Assembly (NCBI RefSeq): GCF_034039665.1
Contig: NZ_CP120131.1
Span: 1,950,499 to 2,014,498 of the forward strand
Direction: 5' to 3'
Source: Mammaliicoccus sp. Dog046
GTDB taxonomy: Bacteria > Bacillota > Bacilli > Staphylococcales > Staphylococcaceae
DNA length: 64,000 nucleotides
Below the pieces are notes generated by a model that worked only from the letters and a program-made list of their open reading frames with translations, was not told where the DNA came from and ran no database searches. A program made the position numbers and the translations under genes. This document shows, one piece after another, positions 26,718-39,241 of this stretch (its first letter is position 1; every line of letters starts with the position of its first letter).

Positions 26718-27941
26718 TTATTCATTATTCAAATTTGTTAACTTAAATGTCTCTTCAACAATTAATGACGATGCACCAATTGTATATAAATTTTTTCCTA
26801 ATCCTGATGTTACGATGGGTGTATGCTTTGCATCATTGCCCATCACTTTTAACTGGATGATATCTTGAATGATTGGTATTAAAATCTCACTCATTGTTGT
26901 GATGCTTCCGCCCAGTACAATAAACTTTGGTCCAAATAAATTTATTAATATCGTAAATCCAAGTCCTAAATATTTACCGACATCACGTGCAATTGTGAGA
27001 CATAATGAATCTCCTTCTTTAACTGCTTGATAAAAATGATTGATATTGAGTTCATCAATATCAGTGACACTTTGCATGACACTACTTTTCTCACCTAGTT
27101 TCAATTGGCGTTTTAAGTTTTTTAGAATTGCCTGTTCAGAAGTAAATGTTTCTAAACAACCATAATTACCACATGAGCATAATGGTCCATCAGGATCAAT
27201 CGTCACATGTCCAATCTGTCCAGTGACGTGGTGAGCACCTTTTAAAATTGCACCTTGATTGATAATACTTGCACCTACACCGTAATCTACAAGGACGGAT
27301 ATAAAATTATTTTCATCTTGTCCTTGCCCAAACCACATTTCAGCTAATGCTGCACTATTACAATCATTATCGATCATGACATGTAGATTCGTAATCTTTT
27401 CTAAAATCGATTGAATCTCTATATTTCGCCAACCTAAATTTGGTGCAAATATATTCTTACCTTGTTTCGTATCAACAAGACCATGCATACCGACCCCTAA
27501 ACCTAAAATGTCTATATTTTGTTCGATATAATGTGCAGTAATTTTATTTATTTGTTCTCCTAAATACGTAATCACTTGCTCAGGTTCATGTTGGGCATTA
27601 ATTTCTATTTGTACTTCATACAATATTTCTGCTTTGAGATTACTCACTATGACGTTCGTTACATATGCGCCTATCTCTAATCCGATAATCAATTTCTGCT
27701 CTCTATTAATATCCAGTGGTATAGGTTGTCTACCTCTAACTTTCATATTCGTAGGTTTCTCTTCAATCCACCGTTCATCAATCAATAATGTAACTATTTC
27801 TGAAACTGATGGTCTTGAAAGTTGAATTCGATTTGCTATATCAACTCTTGATATCGGACCATGCTTTTGAATCGTTCTTAAAACAAGTTGCTTATTATAA
27901 TCTTTCATTAAATTTACATTTATTCTTGAAGTTTGTTTCAT
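26718..27941 (-). CDS. ROK-family transcriptional regulator
   Basis: A 407-residue ROK repressor. The N-terminal winged helix-turn-helix (residues about 20-65: GPISRVDIANRIQLSRPSV) is followed by the sugar-binding ROK domain with LGLGVGMHGLVD, VDYGVGASI and the zinc motif C-x-C-G-x2-G-C in LCSCGNYGCLE. It is encoded just upstream of the SDR gene and divergent from the sugar transporter, so it probably controls both. The likely effector is the pathway sugar or an intermediate. Confidence 0.87.
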   Translation of the reverse strand: MKQTSRINVNLMKDYNKQLVLRTIQKHGPISRVDIANRIQLSRPSVSEIVTLLIDERWIEEKPTNMKVRGRQPIPLDINREQKLIIGLEIGAYVTNVIVSNLKAEILYEVQIEINAQHEPEQVITYLGEQINKITAHYIEQNIDILGLGVGMHGLVDTKQGKNIFAPNLGWRNIEIQSILEKITNLHVMIDNDCNSAALAEMWFGQGQDENNFISVLVDYGVGASIINQGAILKGAHHVTGQIGHVTIDPDGPLCSCGNYGCLETFTSEQAILKNLKRQLKLGEKSSVMQSVTDIDELNINHFYQAVKEGDSLCLTIARDVGKYLGLGFTILINLFGPKFIVLGGSITTMSEILIPIIQDIIQLKVMGNDAKHTPIVTSGLGKNLYTIGASSLIVEETFKLTNLNNE

Positions 27942-28018
27942 GACCGTCCCCCTATACCTTTAAGTAACTTCAAATAACTAATCATTCTAGTTTTTTTATT
28001 TTACACTTGATTTTATTC

Positions 28019-28035
28019 TTGAAAAGGCTTACATT
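28019..28035. promoter_or_regulatory. cre-like site (CcpA) in the ROK/transporter intergenic region
   Basis: TTGAAAAGGCTTACATT matches the Bacillus cre consensus WTGNAARCGNWWWCAWW at all positions except the central C. Catabolite repression by CcpA is inferred. Confidence 0.45.
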
Positions 28036-28038
28036 TAT

Positions 28039-28104
28039 AATTAAATCAGATTAGTTAAATAAATACAACAGTTTTTAGTTATTTAAGATAATTAAATCTG
28101 ATTA
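28039..28104. promoter_or_regulatory. Direct repeats, possible ROK operators
   Basis: AATTAAATCAGATTA (28039-28053) and AATTAAATCTGATTA (28090-28104) differ at one base and lie 51 bp apart, five helical turns, between the regulator and transporter genes. This suggests cooperative or looped binding by the ROK protein. Confidence 0.45.
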
Positions 28105-28173
28105 CATAATTAAAACAAAGTTCGATAAATCGAAACAACATTGTCTTTTCCAAAACATAAGGGGGTAATAAAC

Positions 28174-29541
28174 ATGGAAACAAGTAGTTATAGAACAAAA
28201 TTGATATTCTTCTTAGGGGCGCTAGGTGGTTTACTATACGGTTATGATACTGGGGTCATTTCAGGGGCGTTACTTTTCATCAAAAATGATATTCCACTGA
28301 CTCATTTTACTGAAGGGCTCGTTGTTAGTTCAATGTTAGTTGGGGCAATATTTGGTTCAGGGGCAAGTGGTCCACTATCAGATAAACTCGGTCGTAGAAA
28401 ATTAGTATTTATGATTGCCATCGTATTTATCATTGGTGCAATGATACTTTCATTTGCTCAATCAATGGTTGTACTCGTAATAGGTAGATTCATTATTGGT
28501 TTAGCAGTCGGTGGTTCAACGGCAATTGTGCCAGTATATCTTTCAGAAATGGCACCTACAGACTCACGCGGATCATTGAGTTCACTGAATCAGCTAATGA
28601 TAACAATCGGTATACTCGTATCTTATTTAATAAACTATGCATTTGCAGATATGGAAGCATGGAGATGGATGGTCGGTTTAGCGGTCGTTCCTTCTGTAAT
28701 ACTTATGATTGGTGTTTATTTCATGCCAGAAAGTCCAAGATGGTTATTAGAACATAAAAGTGAAAGTGCAGCTAGAAAAGTTATGGCAATAACAAGAAAT
28801 AAAAAAGAAATCGATAAAGAAATTGGTGAAATGAAAGAAATCATTCGTATTTCAGAAAGCACTTGGACTGTACTCAAATCCGTTTGGTTACGACCTGTCC
28901 TACTCATTGGATGTGTATTCGCCTTACTTCAACAAATCATAGGTATTAATGCCATTATTTATTATGCACCTACGATTTTTAGTAAAGCTGGATTAGGAGA
29001 TGCTACTGCAATTTTAGGTACTGTAGGTATCGGATCAGTCAACGTTATCGTAACAATCTTTGCAGTGTATATATTAGATAAAGTAGATCGTAAAAAACTA
29101 CTTGTTACAGGTAATATAGGTATGGTTTGCTCGTTATTGATAATGGCAACTTTATCATGGACAATTGGTTTAAATTCAACAATCGGTGCATGGATCATCG
29201 TCGTTTGTTTAACTTTATTCATCGTATTCTTCGCATTTACTTGGGGGCCAATACTTTGGATTGTGTTACCTGAACTATTCCCAATGAGAGCTAGAGGCGC
29301 GGCTACAGGAATTGCTACATTATCACTATCTATTGGTAGTTTATTAGTCGCACAGTTCTTCCCAATGCTTACATCAGTTATGGGTGTAGAACAAGTATTC
29401 CTTATCTTCGCATTCATCGGAGTTATCTCGATGATATTCGTTATTAAATACTTACCAGAAACAAGAGGACGTAGTTTAGAAGAAATAGAAGTTGATCTAA
29501 GAAACCGCACATCTAAAGCACAACTATCTGCGATTGATTAA
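28174..29541 (+). CDS. Sugar:H+ symporter, MFS sugar porter family
   Basis: A 455-residue, 12-span sugar porter. Signature motifs are GGLLYGYDTGVISGALLF, the loop DKLGRRKLVF, PESPRWLLEHKSE, QQIIGINAIIYYAPTIF and the C-terminal PETRGRSLEEIE. It resembles GalP/CsbC/YwtG-type proton-coupled transporters of galactose, glucose or pentoses. The ATG at 28174 has AAGGGGG at good spacing; an upstream TTG is not supported. It is divergent from the ROK regulator and catabolic operon and probably imports their substrate. Confidence 0.9.
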   Translation: METSSYRTKLIFFLGALGGLLYGYDTGVISGALLFIKNDIPLTHFTEGLVVSSMLVGAIFGSGASGPLSDKLGRRKLVFMIAIVFIIGAMILSFAQSMVVLVIGRFIIGLAVGGSTAIVPVYLSEMAPTDSRGSLSSLNQLMITIGILVSYLINYAFADMEAWRWMVGLAVVPSVILMIGVYFMPESPRWLLEHKSESAARKVMAITRNKKEIDKEIGEMKEIIRISESTWTVLKSVWLRPVLLIGCVFALLQQIIGINAIIYYAPTIFSKAGLGDATAILGTVGIGSVNVIVTIFAVYILDKVDRKKLLVTGNIGMVCSLLIMATLSWTIGLNSTIGAWIIVVCLTLFIVFFAFTWGPILWIVLPELFPMRARGAATGIATLSLSIGSLLVAQFFPMLTSVMGVEQVFLIFAFIGVISMIFVIKYLPETRGRSLEEIEVDLRNRTSKAQLSAID

Positions 29542-29560
29542 AAAGAAATCTAGATAAAAA

Positions 29561-29592
29561 ACGACAAAGTTTTCGACTTTGTCGTCTTTTTT
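29561..29592 (+). terminator. Terminator of the sugar transporter gene
   Basis: ACGACAAAG / CTTTGTCGT stem with a 7-base loop and a run of six T. Confidence 0.85.
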
Positions 29593-29598
29593 ATATGC

Positions 29599-29655
29599 TT
29601 ATCGTTTAGTCTTCGTGCGATTGATACTGAATCGCACGATATCTCTTTCCTCCAT
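29599..29655 (-). CDS. Possible 18-residue peptide gene overlapping a palindromic element
   Basis: An ATG at 29655 follows a strong AAGGAGG and reads MEERDIVRFSINRTKTKR before a stop. The coding region overlaps a 10-bp stem shared with 61758-61792. The strong ribosome binding site is the only argument for translation; a structural repeat is an equally good explanation. Low confidence. Confidence 0.3.
   Translation of the reverse strand: MEERDIVRFSINRTKTKR
29613..29639. repeat. Dispersed hairpin element, copy 1
   Basis: TCGTGCGATT and AATCGCACGA arms with a 7-base loop. The right arm continues TATC, matching the 14-base right arm of copy 2 at 61758-61792 exactly. Confidence 0.65.
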
Positions 29656-29690
29656 AATACTTCCTCCTTCAATTCTATTTAAAATCAAAA

Positions 29691-29727
29691 AAAGTAGAAA
29701 TTCCATCACTGGAATTTCTACTTTTTT
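29691..29727 (-). terminator. Terminator of the suf operon
   Basis: A 14-bp perfect stem (AAAGTAGAAATTCC / GGAATTTCTACTTT) lies 25 bp after sufB, with flanking A and T tracts. Confidence 0.85.
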
Positions 29728-29749
29728 TACTTTATTTAAATGAATATGA

Positions 29750-31147
29750 TTAGCCGATTGAGCCTTCCATTTCAAATTTGATTAGACGGTTCATTTCAAC
29801 TGCATATTCCATTGGTAATTCTTTAGTGAATGGTTCAATGAAGCCCATTACGATCATTTCAGTTGCTTCTTCTTCTGAAATACCACGGCTCATTAAGTAG
29901 AATAATTGTTCTTCTGATACTTTAGAAACTTTCGCTTCGTGTTCTAATGAAATGTTATCATTCATAATTTCATTATAAGGAATTGTATCTGAAGTTGATT
30001 CATTATCCATGATTAAAGTATCACATTCAATATTAGAACGTGCACCAGTTGCATTACGGCCAAAGTGAACTTGTCCACGGTATACAACTTTACCACCATT
30101 TTTAGAAATAGATTTTGATACTATTGTTGATGACGTATTTGGAGCTTTATGAATCATCTTAGCACCAGCATCTTGTACTTGGCCTTTACCTGCAAGTGCG
30201 ATAGATAAAGTCATACCTCTTGCGCCTTCACCTAATAATACACATGATGGATATTTCATAGTTAACTTAGAACCTAAGTTACCATCAATCCATTCCATCG
30301 TACCATTCTCATAAACAAATGTACGTTTTGTAACTAAGTTAAATACGTTATTTGCCCAGTTTTGAATTGTTGTATAACGGCAGTATGCATCTTTTTTAAC
30401 AATGATTTCAACTACAGCTGAGTGTAATGAATTCGTTGTATAAACTGGTGCTGTACAACCTTCTACGTAATGTACTGAAGAACCTTCATCAGCAATAATT
30501 AATGTTCTTTCAAATTGTCCCATGTTTTCAGAGTTAATTCTGAAGTACGCTTGTAACGGCGTTTCAAGTTTAACACCTTTAGGTACATAGATGAATGAAC
30601 CACCTGACCATACAGCTGAGTTTAATGCTGAGAATTTATTGTCTGCAGCAGGAATTACTGAAGCAAAGTGTTCTTTGAATAGATCTTCATTCTCGCGTAA
30701 AGCTGAGTCAGTATCTTTAAAGATAATACCTTGTTCTTCTAAATCTTTTTCCATGTTATGGTAAACTACTTCTGATTCATACTGTGCTGATACACCAGCA
30801 AGGTATTTTTGTTCTGCTTCAGGAATACCTAATTTATCAAAAGTATTTTTAATTTCTTCAGGAACTTCATCCCATGAACGTTCTGAACGTTCTGATGGTT
30901 TAACATAATATGTGATTTCATCAAAGTTTAATTCTGATAAATCCCCACCCCACATTGGCATAGGCATTTTGTAGAATTGTTTTAATGATTTCAAACGAAA
31001 ATCAAGCATCCATTGAGGTTCGTCTTTCATTTCAGATATTTTTTTAACGATTTCTTCAGTTAAACCTCTACCTGAACGGAAAATAGAAACGTCTTCATCA
31101 TGGAAGCCATATTTATAATCTCCAACTTCTGGTGATTTTTTAGCCAT
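29750..31147 (-). CDS. sufB: Fe-S cluster assembly scaffold SufB
   Basis: A 465-residue SufB that builds [4Fe-4S] clusters in the SufBCD complex. The right-handed beta-helix core is followed by the conserved [27 protein letters not shown] segment and C-terminal [17 protein letters not shown]. The protein starts [15 protein letters not shown] at 31147, with AGGAG at good spacing. It is the last gene of sufCDSUB, the order found in staphylococci. Confidence 0.96.
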   Translation of the reverse strand: MAKKSPEVGDYKYGFHDEDVSIFRSGRGLTEEIVKKISEMKDEPQWMLDFRLKSLKQFYKMPMPMWGGDLSELNFDEITYYVKPSERSERSWDEVPEEIKNTFDKLGIPEAEQKYLAGVSAQYESEVVYHNMEKDLEEQGIIFKDTDSALRENEDLFKEHFASVIPAADNKFSALNSAVWSGGSFIYVPKGVKLETPLQAYFRINSENMGQFERTLIIADEGSSVHYVEGCTAPVYTTNSLHSAVVEIIVKKDAYCRYTTIQNWANNVFNLVTKRTFVYENGTMEWIDGNLGSKLTMKYPSCVLLGEGARGMTLSIALAGKGQVQDAGAKMIHKAPNTSSTIVSKSISKNGGKVVYRGQVHFGRNATGARSNIECDTLIMDNESTSDTIPYNEIMNDNISLEHEAKVSKVSEEQLFYLMSRGISEEEATEMIVMGFIEPFTKELPMEYAVEMNRLIKFEMEGSIG

Positions 31148-31193
31148 TTTCTTCACTCCTCTATTATTATAGCGTTCATATCAATCGCATCTG

Positions 31194-34208
<3,015 letters not shown>

Positions 34209-34243
34209 TTATACTCCTCCTACTTAACTATATTTCCTATATA

Positions 34244-35023
34244 TTACTCAGCATTAATTGTTTCGTCTTCAATATTAAGTTCTTCTTTAATCCATTCGTA
34301 ACCTTCATTTTCAAGACGTTTCGCTAATTCTTCGCCACCTGATTTAACAACGCGACCTTGCATCATTACATGTACGAAGTCTGGTGTAATATAGTTTAAT
34401 AGTCTTTGGTAGTGAGTGATGATTAAGCAACCAAATTCTTCTCCACGCATTTTGTTGATACCTTTAGATACAACTTTTAATGCATCGATATCTAAACCTG
34501 AGTCAATTTCATCTAAAATTGCAAACTTAGGTTCTAACATCATTAATTGAAGAATTTCATTACGTTTCTTCTCTCCACCTGAGAAACCTTCATTAAGATA
34601 TCTTTGTGCCATATCTTGATCCATTTCTAATAGATCCATTTGTTTATCTAATTTCTTAATGAATTGCATAAGGTTGATTTCGTCGCCTTCTTCGCGTTTT
34701 GCATTAATAGCAGAACGTAAGAAATCAGCGTTTGTAACACCTGAAATCTCTGATGGGTATTGCATCGCAAGGAATAAACCTGCTTGAGCACGTTCATCAA
34801 CTTCCATTTCTAATACATTTTCACCATCTAATAAAATTTCACCTTGTGTTACTTCATATTTAGGGTGACCCATAATTGCTGATGATAAAGTTGATTTACC
34901 AGTACCATTTGGTCCCATAATTGCATGAATTTCACCTTGTTGTATAGTTAAGTCTACACCTTTAAGAATTTTTTTACCTTCGATTTCTACGTGTAAATCT
35001 TTAATTTCTAATTTTGATGCCAT
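34244..35023 (-). CDS. sufC: Fe-S cluster assembly ATPase SufC
   Basis: A 259-residue ABC ATPase. Walker A is GPNGTGKST, the ABC signature [10 protein letters not shown] and Walker [13 protein letters not shown]. It drives conformational change in SufBCD. I chose the ATG at 35023 ([13 protein letters not shown]) with GGAGGG upstream; the ten-residue longer frame is unsupported. It is the first gene of the suf operon, whose promoter lies in 35024-35350. Confidence 0.96.
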   Translation of the reverse strand: MASKLEIKDLHVEIEGKKILKGVDLTIQQGEIHAIMGPNGTGKSTLSSAIMGHPKYEVTQGEILLDGENVLEMEVDERAQAGLFLAMQYPSEISGVTNADFLRSAINAKREEGDEINLMQFIKKLDKQMDLLEMDQDMAQRYLNEGFSGGEKKRNEILQLMMLEPKFAILDEIDSGLDIDALKVVSKGINKMRGEEFGCLIITHYQRLLNYITPDFVHVMMQGRVVKSGGEELAKRLENEGYEWIKEELNIEDETINAE

Positions 35024-35353
35024 ATTATTTTTCCCTCCAGAGAATTTATTCACATTTAAAAAGATAACCCAATATTATCTTTTCTAGTTTATAATAATTT
35101 TAATGTAACGTCAAAGTTTGTTATGAATCTTTACCCTTAATATTATAACGTAGTTAAATAGTCAATTAAACACTTTCGCTCAATTTAAATAGAAGAAACA
35201 CCACATCATAACCTTTTCTATGAAAACACATTCAAATGATAATCAATTCAATTCATTCTCAATTTATAACATTTCTAATACATCCATTTACAAGCGATTT
35301 AAGTTTCTTATATTATAATGAAAGATAAGCTACATACAGAAAGGAATAATCAC

Positions 35354-35578
35354 ATGGAACGTTATGAACAATTCGCATTTGTCATCAGTGCCATTTGTGC
35401 TTTTATACTATTATTAAATATTGTCGGCGTCACAAATTTGAATCACCTTTACCATTCACTCCTTACAGCCGTTACATTATTTAGCATAGCCACATTTAAC
35501 ATAAGAAAACATAAAATCATCGGAATCATTTTATATACACTCGGTATATTTATGTTGCTTTCCATTTTGTATGAGTAA
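35354..35578 (+). CDS. Small membrane protein, unknown
   Basis: A 74-residue hydrophobic protein with two or three membrane segments: FAFVISAICAFILLLNIVGV, LTAVTLFSIATFNI and IIGIILYTLGIFMLLSIL. No family is recognised. The ATG at 35354 is preceded by AAAGGAATAATCAC. It is divergent from the suf operon. Confidence 0.6.
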   Translation: MERYEQFAFVISAICAFILLLNIVGVTNLNHLYHSLLTAVTLFSIATFNIRKHKIIGIILYTLGIFMLLSILYE

Positions 35579-35634
35579 AATTTTGAATGTAGGTTGAGAT
35601 TTAAAGAGACAAAAAAGTTATAAGGCGGCTAATA

Positions 35635-36099
35635 ATGAATCAAAGCAAAAATTTATTTTTCATAGCATTAATTTTTTTAATTTCAGTAATAACAATAATT
35701 ATCGAATTTAACACTTCGTTTTCTGGCAGATTATCTTCTTTTTTATTCTTACAGTTTGTTTATTCGCTATTCTTAAATATATTTTTATTGAAATTCATCT
35801 TCTCGTTTGAAGTGATCACACATTTCTTCAACAGATTTAATATTTTCATTCAATATTTCATTTATATCATTTTATTCATTTCATCTATTTTCATTATCGT
35901 TAATTTAGATTTCAGTATTGGACCGTTAGTTGGACAATTGATAGCTTTGGTGTTTTTATTTACCTTTAGTTTTTTAACTCAGTTATTAATTTATGAAACG
36001 CTAAGTAAAATTTATAAACAAAACAGCTTATTCATTTATTTTAGTGCAGCGACAATGTTCATTTTATTTATCATATTGCTATCGCCTCTTTATATTTAG
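35635..36099 (+). CDS. Polytopic membrane protein, unknown
   Basis: A 154-residue protein that is almost entirely hydrophobic, with about five membrane segments and very high Phe/Ile/Leu content. There are no charged catalytic motifs and I recognise no family. AAGGCGG precedes the ATG. It lies directly before the 41-bp repeat array and may be transcribed with the small gene upstream. Confidence 0.55.
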   Translation: MNQSKNLFFIALIFLISVITIIIEFNTSFSGRLSSFLFLQFVYSLFLNIFLLKFIFSFEVITHFFNRFNIFIQYFIYIILFISSIFIIVNLDFSIGPLVGQLIALVFLFTFSFLTQLLIYETLSKIYKQNSLFIYFSAATMFILFIILLSPLYI

Positions 36100-36104
36100 T
36101 AATT

Positions 36105-36432
36105 TCGGCGTTCAATGTTGCTTGTCGACCTCCACTTGCAATATTCAACGCCCCGATGTTGCTTGTCAGACTCCACTTGCAATATTCAACGCCCCGATGT
36201 TGCTTGTCAGACTCCACTTGCAACATTCAGCGCCTTAATGTTGCTTGTCGACCTTCACTTGCAATATTCAGCGCCCCAGTGTTGCTTGTCGACCTCCACT
36301 TGCAATGTTCAGCGCCCCAATGTTGCTTGTCGACCTCCACTTGCAATGTTCAGCGCCCCAGTGTTGCTTGTCGACCTCCACTTGCAATGTTCAGCGCCCC
36401 AGTGTTGCTTGTCGACCTCCACTTGCAATATT
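36105..36432. repeat. Tandem array A of 41-bp units (8 copies)
   Basis: TTGCTTGTC recurs at 36118, 36159, 36200, 36241, 36282, 36323, 36364 and 36405, exactly 41 bp apart. Each unit continues with a C-rich stretch and ACTTGCAATGTTCAGCGCCC. All three plus frames stay open with Cys-rich repeats, which reflects base composition and not coding. A related array of eight units lies at 45835-46163. Confidence 0.92.
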
Positions 36433-36443
36433 AATCCATAAAA

Positions 36444-36475
36444 AAAGCCCTCTAACTTTTGTGTTAGAGGGCTTT
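36444..36475. terminator. Terminator after metQ and after array A
   Basis: AAAGCCCTCTAAC / GTTAGAGGGCTTT, a 13-bp perfect stem with a 6-base loop and A/T-rich flanks; suitable for both strands. Confidence 0.85.
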
Positions 36476-36480
36476 AAAAT

Positions 36481-37299
36481 TTATTTTGCTGAAATAACAG
36501 CACCATCGTATTTTTTGTTGATGAAGTCTTTAATTTCTTTTGATTGTAATACTTTAACTAATGCTTTGATTTTCTTATCGTCTTTATGTCCTTTTTGAAC
36601 TGCGATTAAGTTAGCGTATGGTGAATCTTTTCCTTCTACAGCGATTGAATCTTTAAGTGGATTTAATCCTTGTTCAATTGCAAAGTTAGAGTTGATGATT
36701 GTCGCATCGCCTTCATTCGCTTGATAAGATTTTGGTAAGAATTCTGCTGATTGTTTATTGTTGAATTTAATATTTTTCTTGTTTTCAGTAATGTCATCAA
36801 ATGTTGCATCTACTGGATTAACGCCATCTTTAATTTTGATTAATCCTGCTTTTTCGAAGAATGATAAGAATCTTCCTTCTTCTGCTGGGTTATTTGAAAC
36901 ATATACTGTAGCGTTCTTAGGTAAATCTTTTAATTTTTTATATTTTTTTGAATAAACTGCCATTGGTTCTAAATGTACGTTACCTGCTGATTCGATTTTA
37001 TAACCTTTTTCTTTAGATTCTGTTTTTAAGTAAGGTGTGTGTTGGAAGAAGTTTGCATCCAATTCACCTTTATCTAAAAGTTTATTAGGTGTTGTATAAT
37101 CGTTAATTGTTTTAATTTCTAAATCATAACCTTCTTTTTTAAGAAGTGGTTTAGCTTCTTCTAAAATTTCAGCATGTGGAGCTGGTGATGCACCGATTTT
37201 AATTGTTTCTTCTTTACCTTTTTTGTCGCTATTTCCACCACAAGCAACGAGAACTACCGTTAATAATGATACTAATAATAATCCAAAAACTTTTTTCAT
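36481..37299 (-). CDS. metQ: Methionine ABC transporter substrate-binding lipoprotein
   Basis: A 272-residue NlpA/MetQ lipoprotein. The signal peptide ends in the lipobox LVAC, so the mature protein begins at Cys20 and is lipid-anchored. The binding domain shows IKIGASPAPHAEIL, DYTTPNKLLDKGELDANFFQH and AAEEGRFLSF-like features. It captures D/L-methionine for the MetN-MetP transporter. It is the last gene in an operon led by a SAM-I riboswitch. Confidence 0.93.
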   Translation of the reverse strand: MKKVFGLLLVSLLTVVLVACGGNSDKKGKEETIKIGASPAPHAEILEEAKPLLKKEGYDLEIKTINDYTTPNKLLDKGELDANFFQHTPYLKTESKEKGYKIESAGNVHLEPMAVYSKKYKKLKDLPKNATVYVSNNPAEEGRFLSFFEKAGLIKIKDGVNPVDATFDDITENKKNIKFNNKQSAEFLPKSYQANEGDATIINSNFAIEQGLNPLKDSIAVEGKDSPYANLIAVQKGHKDDKKIKALVKVLQSKEIKDFINKKYDGAVISAK

Positions 37300-37314
37300 A
37301 TAAATGACACTCCT

Positions 37315-38010
37315 TTAACGTTTATCAATTTTTTTAACTATTATATCTCCAATAAATTGGATGACGAATACAATGATTAATATAAGTATTGTTGATACTA
37401 ATATGACGTCGTTTTGATTTCGTGTAAATCCTGTTAAATAAGCTAAGTTACCAAGTCCACCTGCACCGATAACTCCGGCAATTGCTGTAGATCCTACTAA
37501 TGCGATTGCTGTCACTGTAAGTCCTGAAATTAATGCTGGTAGTGATTCTTTTAATAAGACTTTTCTAACGACTGTCCATGTTGTTGCCCCCATAGACACA
37601 GCCGCTTCGATTACACCTTTATCAATTTCTTTCATACCAATTTCAACTAATCTCGCATAGAATGGTGATGCCCCAATAATTAAAGCAGGTAAAGCACCTT
37701 TCGGACCACTAATTGTACCAAGTAATATATCTGTAAATGGTATCAATAATAAAATTAATATAATGAATGGAATTGCTCTAAATAAGTTCACAATAAACGA
37801 TACGATTGAATAGAATATACGTGAACTTTTAGATGTTCCTCTTGATGTTAAGAATAATAACGTACCTAATATTAAACCGAAAACAAATGTAAATACTGTT
37901 GAAACCACTGTCATATAAAGGGTTTCGTTTAATGCTTCCCAAACAGCATCCCATCTCACGTTAGGCATTGTAATCATTTCAGTAATGATATCCCCAAATG
38001 ACTTATTCAC
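37315..38010 (-). CDS. metP: Methionine ABC transporter permease
   Basis: A 231-residue permease with five to six membrane segments and the EAA loop [29 protein letters not shown] that contacts the ATPase. It contains [19 protein letters not shown], typical of MetI/MetP. Its start overlaps the end of metN by eight bases. Confidence 0.93.
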   Translation of the reverse strand: MNKSFGDIITEMITMPNVRWDAVWEALNETLYMTVVSTVFTFVFGLILGTLLFLTSRGTSKSSRIFYSIVSFIVNLFRAIPFIILILLLIPFTDILLGTISGPKGALPALIIGASPFYARLVEIGMKEIDKGVIEAAVSMGATTWTVVRKVLLKESLPALISGLTVTAIALVGSTAIAGVIGAGGLGNLAYLTGFTRNQNDVILVSTILILIIVFVIQFIGDIIVKKIDKR

Positions 38011-39028
38011 CTACGTTCACCTCAACCTTCACACCTAAATCTTTAAGCTCTTCAATGATTTCTTTTTTAGAGTAATCACCTTTAGGTAAATGCACGATCA
38101 TGTGACCAAATGTACCATTTTGAGTTAACTTCACATCACCTTCAATGACGTTGATATCTACATTGTAATCTTTAATGATTTTAGCTAATACCGGGTTCGC
38201 ACTTGAACCTCCAACAAAATTCAATTTCCAAATTTCGCCATGTGGTTGAGTTTCTCTAAAGTTACTTAACGTTTTATTTAGATCATCTGCTTTTAAATCA
38301 TCTTTAACAAATCGTTGTGTGACATGTGTTTGAGGATTATTAAATACGCTGATAACTTCACCTTGTTCAACGAATTTACCATTTTCCATAACAGCAACAT
38401 GATCACAAATCTTTCTAATAACATGCATTTCATGTGTAATTAATACGATTGTTAATTTTAATTCTTTGTTGATATCTACTAATAAATCAAGAATCTCGTC
38501 TGTTGTTTGAGGGTCTAATGCACTTGTCGCCTCGTCACATAATAGTACTTCAGGATCATTAGCTAACGCTCTAGCGATACCTACTCTTTGTTTTTGTCCA
38601 CCTGATAGTTGAGAAGGATATGCATTTTCTCTTCCTTCTAATCCTACTCGTTTAATGAGGGCAACCGTTTTTTCTTTAATTTCTCTTTTTGGTACACCCG
38701 CGATTTCTAAAGGAAATGCGATATTATCTTGCACTGTTCTAGACCAAAGTAAATTGAAGTGTTGGAAAATCATGCTTATTTTTTGTCGTTTTTTTCTAAG
38801 CTGACTTTTATTTAACTCTCCCATATTGACATTATCAATAATGACTTCACCTTCAGTTGGTGACTCCAGTCCATTAAACATTCGAATTAACGTACTTTTT
38901 CCTGCTCCCGAAAAACCTATAACGCCATATATGCTTCCCTTATCTATTTTTAAGTCAACATTGTCAACAGCGGTTATGTCGCCTTTTTTAGTTTTGAAAG
39001 TTTTAACAACTTTATTTAACTCAATCAA
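38003..39028 (-). CDS. metN: Methionine ABC transporter ATP-binding protein
   Basis: A 341-residue ABC ATPase. Walker A is GFSGAGKST, the signature LSGGQKQR and Walker [13 protein letters not shown]. The C-terminal about 90 residues form the NIL domain that senses methionine for trans-inhibition. It is the first gene after the SAM-I riboswitch. Confidence 0.95.
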   Translation of the reverse strand: MIELNKVVKTFKTKKGDITAVDNVDLKIDKGSIYGVIGFSGAGKSTLIRMFNGLESPTEGEVIIDNVNMGELNKSQLRKKRQKISMIFQHFNLLWSRTVQDNIAFPLEIAGVPKREIKEKTVALIKRVGLEGRENAYPSQLSGGQKQRVGIARALANDPEVLLCDEATSALDPQTTDEILDLLVDINKELKLTIVLITHEMHVIRKICDHVAVMENGKFVEQGEVISVFNNPQTHVTQRFVKDDLKADDLNKTLSNFRETQPHGEIWKLNFVGGSSANPVLAKIIKDYNVDINVIEGDVKLTQNGTFGHMIVHLPKGDYSKKEIIEELKDLGVKVEVNVGE

Positions 39029-39059
39029 ATCTGTTGCCTCCTAATCTCAAAAATTAAAA

Positions 39060-39091
39060 ACGCCTCACTCTAATAAATAAGAGAAAGGCGT
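39060..39091 (-). terminator. Riboswitch-controlled terminator of metNPQ
   Basis: ACGCCT and CTCT against AGAG and AGGCGT arms, with a T-tract on the minus strand, between the SAM aptamer and the metN ribosome binding site. Confidence 0.85.
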
Positions 39092-39106
39092 GAAATTTAT
39101 TGTCTT

Positions 39107-39213
39107 TCTCTCATCTCCAAAAGTTAACACTTTCTGTGAATTGGCACCATTTCATTTACATGACGGTTGCCGGGCTTCAAAGGGCACATCCCTCCACCAC
39201 TCTTGATAAGAGT
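39107..39213 (-). ncRNA. SAM-I (S-box) riboswitch aptamer
   Basis: On the minus strand the P1 strand TCTTATC is followed by AAGAGTGGTGGAGGGA, then TGAAGCCCGGCAACC, the S-box hallmark, and closes with GATGAGA pairing to the 5' arm. Binding of S-adenosylmethionine should stabilise the downstream terminator and switch off metNPQ. Confidence 0.95.
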
Positions 39214-39241
39214 TATTACGTATTTAATTAAATTCATACTA

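Noticed and set aside
35225..35265. Fur box upstream of sufC
   Set aside because: TGATAATCAATTCAATTCA resembles only one half of a Fur operator; the second half does not match.
36105..36432. CRISPR array
   Set aside because: There are no unique spacers: the whole 41-bp period is repeated, and no cas genes are present in the window.
36115..36441. Cys-rich repeat frames over array A
   Set aside because: All three plus frames are open with similar quality because the 41-bp unit lacks stops; this is not selection for a protein.
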